Of a stretch of 64,000 nucleotides of DNA, positions 58,801 through 64,000 are shown piece after piece. Made by a program: the position numbers and the translations under genes. Numbering within the stretch: position 1 is the stretch's first letter; each line of letters opens with the position of its first letter. The DNA is taken from contig NC_089274.1 in NCBI RefSeq assembly GCF_963678975.1, positions 980,001 through 1,044,000 of the forward strand, in the 5' to 3' direction. Source of the DNA: Dysidea avara. Its lineage: Eukaryota; Porifera; Demospongiae; Dictyoceratida; Dysideidae. The notes beneath the pieces are model-generated. The model was not told the DNA's origin and ran no database searches. It saw only the letters and a list, made by a program, of their open reading frames with translations.

Positions 58801-59313
58801 AACAGGTTTGGGTATATAACGTAACAAAAACTATTGCAAACATGCGTTATCTCAAAAATTTTCCACCATGCATACCAAATCGTTTATTGTGCTGTCTTGT
58901 ACCCATACCTGTTGCTTAGAGCTCAATATCTCCTTCCCTGGCTGAAATATGATCGATCAAAACAATTTCTCCATAGCCCCCTGTACATTAGTACCCCAAA
59001 TAATGCGGCCATCTTGTGCTCATGACATTATTTCTGGTTTGATATATATTCTAATTCTTTCACAGGCATGTTGATGTATGAGACAATTACAGACTACACT
59101 CCATACTCTGACACTGGAGGCAGTAATGTCATTGCCATGGTGAACAAGATTATCAGTGGAGCTAAGCTAGTTTTCCCAAAGTTGACTAACAAATTCCCAG
59201 GATGTGATCAGGCTGTCTCACAAGCTGTTGCTATTATCAACAGTTGTCATAGTAACAGCCAAGATGATCGGCCATCTTTCACTGACATAATAACGTCACT
59301 GAAGTCACTATAG
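43849..59313 (+). CDS. ankyrin-repeat, coiled-coil, pseudokinase protein
   Basis: Sixteen exons: 43849-44473, 50206-50457, 50507-50572, 50695-50834, 50890-51098, 51213-51330, 51382-51528, 51711-51966, 52895-53706, 53856-54070, 54301-54463, 54900-54986, 55035-55079, 55128-55187, 55240-55303, 59066-59313. In phase, giving 1168 residues ending SLKSL. Residues 1-604 are ankyrin repeats (NGWTAIKLAARRS, GETPLYAAVEKGN, SPLHWAAHKEND, GWTPLMFAAKSGS). About 605-770 is an Asp/Thr/Asn linker with a 24-bp coding repeat. About 770-845 is heptad-rich (YLTRITELERSIEELTT). From about 880 there is a kinase fold with SDVYSFG, YMSPEVL and DDRPSFTDI. The usual catalytic residues are replaced: VAIK reads VTIAT, the HRD loop reads GHYCLCPS, and DFG reads HYG. 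So I expect a signalling scaffold or pseudokinase. The exon 9-10 join (ACG|GTAATG with an acceptor before 53856 or 53838) is the least certain. Confidence 0.87.
44474..48237. other. ankyrin gene intron 1, 5' part, nothing recognised
   Basis: No element edges or supported exons. A minus-strand open stretch near 47893-48099 (WYALEGINNRFEVVAYVAAS) has no recognised relatives. A short CA run lies near 45850. Confidence 0.45.
48244..48504. mobile_element. hAT-like MITE with CAGTGCTTGAAATAA ends
   Basis: 261 bp with inverted ends CAGTGCTTGAAATAA and TTATTTCAAGCACTG. Flanks show the same CTAATA on both sides (48238-48243, 48505-48510). The interior repeats GTCTGAC/GTCGGAC-like words. In ankyrin gene intron 1. 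Confidence 0.85.
48681..49880. mobile_element. 1.2-kb element with GGGGCGTAC ends, host of a nested insert
   Basis: Left AGGGCGTAACCAG...GGTGAGGCAG and right CTGCCTCACC...GGTAGGTACGCCCCT are inverted copies. Non-coding. It contains another element at 49274-49580 and a GGGGCAGATCTAGGATTTT block near 48722. Confidence 0.68.
49274..49580. mobile_element. nested hAT-like MITE
   Basis: Ends CATAGGCGTAGCAA and TTGCTACGCCTATG. Flanks GTTGTGAC and GTTGTAAC match at 7 of 8 positions. Carries two of the dispersed CTCTATTAGAG-type motifs near 49460-49505. Confidence 0.82.
49961..50147. mobile_element. short TIR element with 17-bp tandem repeat
   Basis: TACAGTGAAACTTGTGTATT and its complement-like end (AACAGGTTCCGCTGTA), enclosing GTGTCCTGATTATCAAG repeated three times. 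Ends about 60 bp before the acceptor of exon 2. Confidence 0.7.
52680..52875. repeat. higher-order tandem repeat (68-bp period) before exon 9
   Basis: Units GCTGGTTTGTCAGTCCTGTT and GCCATTTGTTGATCC alternate in a 68-bp pattern. It ends about 20 bp before the acceptor of exon 9 (52895) of the ankyrin-pseudokinase gene. Confidence 0.9.
53047..53190 (+). repeat. 24-bp coding minisatellite
   Basis: Unit GATGATGTCACTGCTAACGT plus CACT, about six copies, keeps frame and encodes DDVTANVT repeats in exon 9 of the ankyrin-pseudokinase gene. Confidence 0.95.
55375..56090 (-). mobile_element. family B element, minus-strand copy
   Basis: Reads on the minus strand like 2430-3090: small ORF (55645-55866), CTGAAGGCATCAG with a CAGT-type run (about 55570-55595), CATTTCGGGTTGATCTGAAA, and an end TTTGTGGTCCCTACT at 55370-55386. 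In ankyrin gene intron 15. Confidence 0.78.
55645..55866 (-). CDS. 73-aa ORF inside repeat body, unknown
   Basis: Contains MKNADDFRFEGKPSHATAK and TPFAVSKDEWDTKEDT, aligned without gaps with the ORF at 2637-2825. Eleven residues precede the shared Met. Function unknown; no domain recognised. Confidence 0.35.
   Translation of the reverse strand: MKSTSAIKISTMKNADDFRFEGKPSHATAKSTPFAVSKDEWDTKEDTSKSKRNALYVLRYAKRYLSGRSDIEQ
56690..57104 (-). mobile_element. composite A+B fragment with near-perfect 243-bp palindrome
   Basis: Body remnant at 56720-56850 (GAAGCATAATGG, GCGGTATGTGTGGGTTTACC), then palindrome 56862-57104. Its arms ACTAGAGTAGGGACCATAGC and AAAAAGTACTGAAACAAG match the second arm almost base for base. 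In ankyrin gene intron 15. Confidence 0.87.
57707..57838. repeat. 33-bp tandem repeat, 4 copies
   Basis: Unit TAGTGTATTACATCTAGTGA followed by TACTCCACTATAG, nearly identical copies. Confidence 0.95.
58693..59021. mobile_element. family F foldback element beside exon 16
   Basis: GAGCACAAGATGGCCGCGTT, TTTGGGGTACTAATGTACAG and CTATGGAGAAATTGTTTTGA recur as complements on the right. ATGACAT lies on both outer sides. It ends 45 bp before the acceptor of the last ankyrin-pseudokinase exon. Confidence 0.85.
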
Positions 59314-61021
59314 TGACTTGAGCGTTTCATGTTTGTACAGAACTTGATTGAATTGTTGGTTTTTTTTTATTGTAAGATAAATGAGATTATCTACGGACAA
59401 GTTTTTCCACTGTTTAAAGGATAACCTCTCTATAAAGGACAGTTTCTGATGTCACTATAGACCTTTACCAATACAATTTTATCTCTGAAAAAGGACAACC
59501 TTAAAATCTTATTGACTTCAAAGTTCTTAAATTGCTCTACATATAATTTTGTGACATGACATGACCCTATATACCAAATTAGCTGATGTCATTGTTATTA
59601 AAGGATTGCTATAGGTCAATAGCTTATACTGCAAGATAAAGTTACAATTGGTTGGAAGTCTAAAAAAGTGTGTGTGCGAAGCCTGATTTAGTCACAGATT
59701 ATGATAAAGGTGCAATTGAGCTAGTTCAGATGACACATTAATACACCTCTGAACTCTTCATGTATGTTCTTACAGCTCCATAACAATTATAGTACTCTTA
59801 TATTGATTCTTCCAGGTAGAAGCCATGCTGTATTTTTATAATCTGCTACTGAAATATCTCTTAACTCAATGTGATGAGCCTTTATCCAACATGGTTCACA
59901 AGCTCTAATGTACACAAGTGGTTTTCTTTCTGTAGTAAAATATTTCACCAGAATGAAGAACACATTCTACACAGTGCATTAACTGTTTCATAGTACTGAA
60001 GCTCGATCCACCTAAGTTTGCAGTTATCAACAACTGCATCCCTTGGTTACTACTCATTGTGGGTAATAAACAACCTGCACAACTTATAATATAGAAATAA
60101 GCTACATAGCTACAGATTTAAGAGAAATCACCCTACTGTTCACTATGAGAGCAGTTTTATCATAATAAATTATGGTTGCACCAATTGTATTAACACTATT
60201 ATTGAAATTTTAAATTCAAAAGGTAAATAAAGGACAGACTACAAGTAATTACCATACATCATATCTTATGGACTGACATTACTCAACAGTCAGGAAATAC
60301 AATAAGTGTAACTAGGGAGACCACATTATGACAGCTGCTGAACACCTTACCCATATTAATAAAACAAACAGTATGACCCAAGTCTGAAGACATGTGATGT
60401 AGTGTTTTATGTTAAAATGTATTTGAAGGCTTTAATTTTGACCAGCTAACAAGCTATGTTCATCACAAGTTTAATTTTCTGACCTTATTATAAACAGTTG
60501 TTTACATTAGACTGGTCACTTGTATACAAATGATACAGTGACTGTTGTGAACTGATTGTTCTATTAGAGTATTTGCATGGTTAGGGCACATGCTTTTATA
60601 AATCATTAAAACACACCATTTTAACATTACCTTAGAAGCTCCCTAGATCTGCTGGCTAAGGATAGAACTATGTACTGTTTCCTGGGTCTTTTTACACCCA
60701 CAGTTGATCCTTCCTTGCCTAGCAGAGGCCAGTACTTCAGAAGACAAGTGTGGCACACATTGAAATGTGAGACTTTTCGTCACCATGTCAAAGACTCTCT
60801 ACCACTGTATGATTTATCATTGATAACCCATCATAGATTTATCAAGTGGGCACTTCTCAACCTTGCTAATCATCTCATCTCAGAATGGTACTATGTCATT
60901 GTGTACGAGCTCATGTATATACTTTTATAGTTCCAAAATATAATTTACATTTTACATCAAATGCAGAAATTTATTCTGTATAAAATAGATTTCTAATAAA
61001 AGTGTGCACCAAATAGAACTA
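59314..61021. other. intergenic, convergent 3' ends of ankyrin-pseudokinase and IP6K
   Basis: No gene recognised. An 86-codon open stretch at 60670-60930 has no recognisable relatives. CTCTCTATAAAGGAC words near 59425 resemble the ends of the element at 49961. Confidence 0.5.
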
Positions 61022-63208
61022 CTACCTATTCACCTGATCGAGGTGTGACTGGAAGGCACTAATTAGACTAGTCAGTCCTAACACATAACCTTCATCAGGT
61101 CCACTGTATTGTATAGGATCCGACTGGTATCCATCACGTGAACATGTGGTGTGTGCAAAGTCTATCATTCTAACCATCACCTTGGGAACTGCGTCCGCCC
61201 CTGTAATACCATTACTGTGAGCAGTCTTATCTCCATCATAAAGAATTAACAAGGAGCTGGAGTAGAAACGATAGCTGTGTTGTCTTGATACCATTTCTCT
61301 TAGTTCCTTCAAGTTAGAAATGATTACTGGAATGATGTCAGTTCTATAAAATGTGCCGTCATGTACAAACTCCTTCAGTGCCAACAGAAAGCCATTTCGG
61401 TCCAGTGAACGGCCATAATACTTGTCCCGATAAGTGTACTGTTTTTTTGTGTTGTTGTAGATCTGTGGGAGGACAGGAGATGAAACAAGATAATTGTTGC
61501 ATTTTGAACAACAACAAAAACAAGCTACTGCTGCCTGACTACAAGGTAGTGACCCGATTGAATGAAAGGTTGGATAGGAATCATGGCAATGAAGTTTTGT
61601 GGAACGCAGATTCCAGACCAGGTTGTGAAGCACAAATCAAGTGCTTCATCTACTTCATTAACCAATTAATACCATCCCCAGGGATGCAGCCAGGATTCTT
61701 TACAAGAGATATCCAACAACAATACTGAGTTATTAATGGGGTACAGTGGCACATGCCTGGTTTAGAATCAACATGCTTTATTAGTACTTTTAACACTAGA
61801 CTTGACATTAAGGTGATTTTTATGGCAGCGATTCCATTTTCTTCAAGTGGGGTCCCTACTACACAGTACAAAACAGTGCCTAGTTTATCATGAACAACTT
61901 TACAGCAGGCATGCAGAGGAGGTTGGACGCGCTCTAAGCGCCACATAAATATATTGCCCTTAATTGCATTCTTTTCTTTGGTATTTCACGTGACCCTCAA
62001 TAGTCATAGTACAAATTTGAAAAACGATGGGGTTGACTGGGGTTGATTAGATATTCGGATGGTGCTTCACGTAAGCTTCAAGGTGATGTACTTTGTTTTA
62101 TAAAAGCGCTTGGTGATTGGGGTGAAATTAATAAGTTTCGGTTGGTGTGTAGAACTTCTCCAGAATTGTCACATACGTATTCTATATTCAGAACAATGAT
62201 ACTTTATCGAATTAAACTGAGATCGATGTATAAACCTCTTCTATAAAACGAGTTTCGCTTAATTTGTTTTAGGGACGCTTAAATCGCGTCCAACCTCCTC
62301 TGGCAGGCATGTTTGAACAAGTTAAGTTAGTGCAACCTGACATCTATCCAGATAGTACTATTTTACAGCGGTTTCAGCACTTCTTGCAATTTTTGTGCGA
62401 AAGGTGTAGTGTGATTGCACATGTGTGTGTGCTATAATCGACTGTTCTTGGAGTGAAATAATCCGTGCTAACACCTCTGACAATGAAACCGTAGTGTATA
62501 CAGAAGCCTGAGGCCTGATTTGAGTAACCCACCACTGTTATAGTGCCAGATACATTGCCTATAAGAACACACATGCAGAAGTGCTGAAACCGCTGTATGA
62601 TGTGTTACTGCTAGGTTGAGTATTTATCTTTTGCAATACCACCATAAAATTAATTTACAAGTGTACACAAACAGCTATAAGGTTATTCAAGCAAGCAGCC
62701 ATTAAATGTCTTACACCAAAAGGTTATTCCCCCACTATACAAACTATTCAACAGATCTAGTAATGAATAAACTTACACAGCTGGGATTACAAATTTTGAA
62801 CCTGTTGACCTTATTAAATAGTGACCTTATTTAAACAGGTCACTTTGACACACTCACTATACAATGGTTAGGAACCACTTACTTGTATTCCACTGACACG
62901 TACTCCCATGGACTGTGAAGTAGACAGAGCACATCGTTCCTCAAACACAGCCTTCTTCATGGCACTAGCGTCATCTCCATACTGACGTGTTCCCATCTTG
63001 AGATCAAGGACACATGGACATGACATGTTCGTAGTGAGGTTATCCAATACAATGTAGTCTAGGATGATGTAGCCAATGAGATGCAAGCTGCAGAGGGGTG
63101 GGGCTCGGTCTTACTCACCTTGTGTAATGGACTCCAGGTAAGTGCAATCACTAAGTTGCTGTGTCAGTGTTTGTAAACAGCTTTTGCTCCAAGGGTTGCT
63201 GTACTCTC
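61022..63208 (-). CDS. IP6K: inositol hexakisphosphate kinase (IP6K), 5' end off window or unresolved
   Basis: Three exons: 63208-63119, 63058-62883, 61462-61022. Phases agree and the stop is TAG. They encode about 235 C-terminal residues. IP6K phosphorylates IP6 to the pyrophosphate IP7. Motifs: EYSNPWSKSC, the inositol-binding PCVLDLKMGTRQYGDDAS (PxxxDxKxG type), GVRVSGIQ, DKYYGRSL, YRFYSSSLLILYDG, the metal-binding MIDFAHT, and GPDEGYVLGLTSLI at the C-terminus. The stretch between LYDG and VRMIDF is short compared with vertebrate IP6Ks. The N-terminal exons with the ATP-binding start were not found in 63209-64000. An MITE and a family E element sit in the intron between the last two exons. 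Confidence 0.92.
61914..62302. mobile_element. family E element, 9-bp TSD, copy 3
   Basis: Ends CAGAGGAGGTTGGACGCG and CGCGTCCAACCTCCTCTG. Flanks GCAGGCATG on both sides (61905-61913, 62303-62311), an exact 9-bp duplication. In the IP6K intron. Confidence 0.93.
62366..62595. mobile_element. 230-bp MITE with TA duplication
   Basis: Ends CAGCGGTTTCAGCACTTCT and AGAAGTGCTGAAACCGCTG, flanked by TA on both sides. Non-coding, in the IP6K intron. Confidence 0.9.
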
Positions 63209-63328
63209 CTGAAATGGATACCATAAACTTAAAAAGATTTACGTAAGCAAACTACAAGTGATTAATTTTACAAATTTGATTTGTTTGTTGTCCATTGTTG
63301 ATTAACCCATAAAGGTACATGAAATACC

Positions 63329-63873
63329 CAGAGGAGGTTGGAAGCATGCATGTGAGCTCAATGATTTTGTTTTTTAAAAGCGTACTGGGCCTTCTTGGGT
63401 GCTGAAATACCTCCAGATTGATGAAATATGACAAGTACATGGCATTGGCACAATAAGGCCTGTTAAGCCCCACTGAATAGGTTAGTTTTTCAAACTTGGG
63501 CTACATATAAATCAAGCGAGATCAGTCTCGCCAGGCCACGGATGCAATAAATGTCTTTGTTGACGAGCTAGAAAGATAGAGAGAAGTCCCACTCGAGAAA
63601 ACAGCATAAATAAACACCCAAAAAGTCATCCTATGCAGCGTACTTCACTAAGACTGTAGTGTGTGCGCCCTAGTAGGGGATCACACAAGACTAGAAAGCT
63701 TCCAGACGAACGATAGCAACAATGGGCCATCACCAAGAAGATTAGAAATGAGCATCATGACCACCATTCAATGTTGCTGCCCTCCTTCAACGCTATACCC
63801 CACTTTACAATCTCAAAAATGCAATTAACACGAAAGAATTCTCACAGCGCTTGTTACACTTCCAACTCCTCTG
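63329..63873. mobile_element. family E element, copy 4
   Basis: Ends CAGAGGAGGTTGGAAGC and CTTCCAACTCCTCTG. Flanks TGAAATACC and TGAAACACC match at 8 of 9. Interior shares words with copy 1 (GCGTACT, CTGAAATACCT, AATGCGAT/AACGCTAT). Upstream of IP6K exon at 63208. Confidence 0.88.
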
Positions 63874-64000
63874 TGAAACACCCGTAGAAGGTTGGTTCAC
63901 TGGGTAACACTGTAACAACAAAGACTTACTTAGTGATCAACTGTGACTGATTATCATAATGCCATATCCTCACCCAAGTCACCATATTAAGTCTTGAGCT

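Noticed and set aside
60670..60930. 86-codon plus ORF between the ankyrin gene and IP6K
   Set aside because: No recognisable motif, repeat or splice context; ORFs of this length occur by chance here.
63900..64000. Upstream IP6K exon (IWHYDNQSQLITK with AA|GTAAGT donor, minus)
   Set aside because: Its open frame ends in phase 2, while the next exon at 63208 needs phase 1, and the residues do not clearly match the family.

Overview
This window looks like nuclear DNA of an early-branching animal. I would guess a demosponge. The grounds are metazoan gene families with bodies broken into many exons, a mixture of 42-60 bp introns and transposon-swollen kilobase introns, AT-rich spacers, and very many short inverted-repeat elements. 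The species is inferred, not shown. Six protein genes can be read. In each, the exon phases agree from exon to exon; the least certain joins are flagged.

Layout, left to right. ELP2 (Elongator subunit 2) runs on the minus strand from a start near 12843 to exon 17 at 1568, and its 3' exons lie off the left edge. A HECW/NEDL-type HECT ubiquitin ligase runs on the plus strand from 13041 to 33766 in 19 exons. It is head-to-head with ELP2 across about 200 bp. BBS5 (BBSome subunit) runs on the minus strand from 42888 to 36474 in 14 exons, convergent with HECW. A CD225/dispanin-like two-pass membrane protein (43717 to 43127, minus) lies just upstream of BBS5 on the same strand. It is head-to-head, 131 bp apart, with a large plus-strand gene (43849-59313, 16 exons) encoding ankyrin repeats, an acidic tandem-repeat linker, a coiled coil and a protein-kinase fold that lacks the usual catalytic residues. 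An inositol hexakisphosphate kinase (minus, 61022 to at least 63208) enters from the right edge.

The introns and spacers hold most of the unusual material. There are degenerate LINE copies (1-1450, 13960-14593, 20210-23200), another retroelement-like remnant (40465-41176), and SINEs. There are at least nine families of short inverted-repeat or foldback elements. Several insertions keep clear target-site duplications: TA, 8 bp and 9 bp. One family carries a small ORF conserved between copies and a changing tetranucleotide array at a fixed position. A foldback element encloses a 23-bp tandem array whose unit is also scattered singly over the window. Minisatellites with units of 4-68 bp are frequent, one of them inside a coding exon.

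The genes are not an operon or a pathway. They are separate cellular functions: tRNA modification, ubiquitin transfer, cilium trafficking, membrane, signalling scaffold, and inositol pyrophosphate synthesis. The two head-to-head pairs probably share promoters. No CRISPR array, rRNA or intact tRNA gene was seen.
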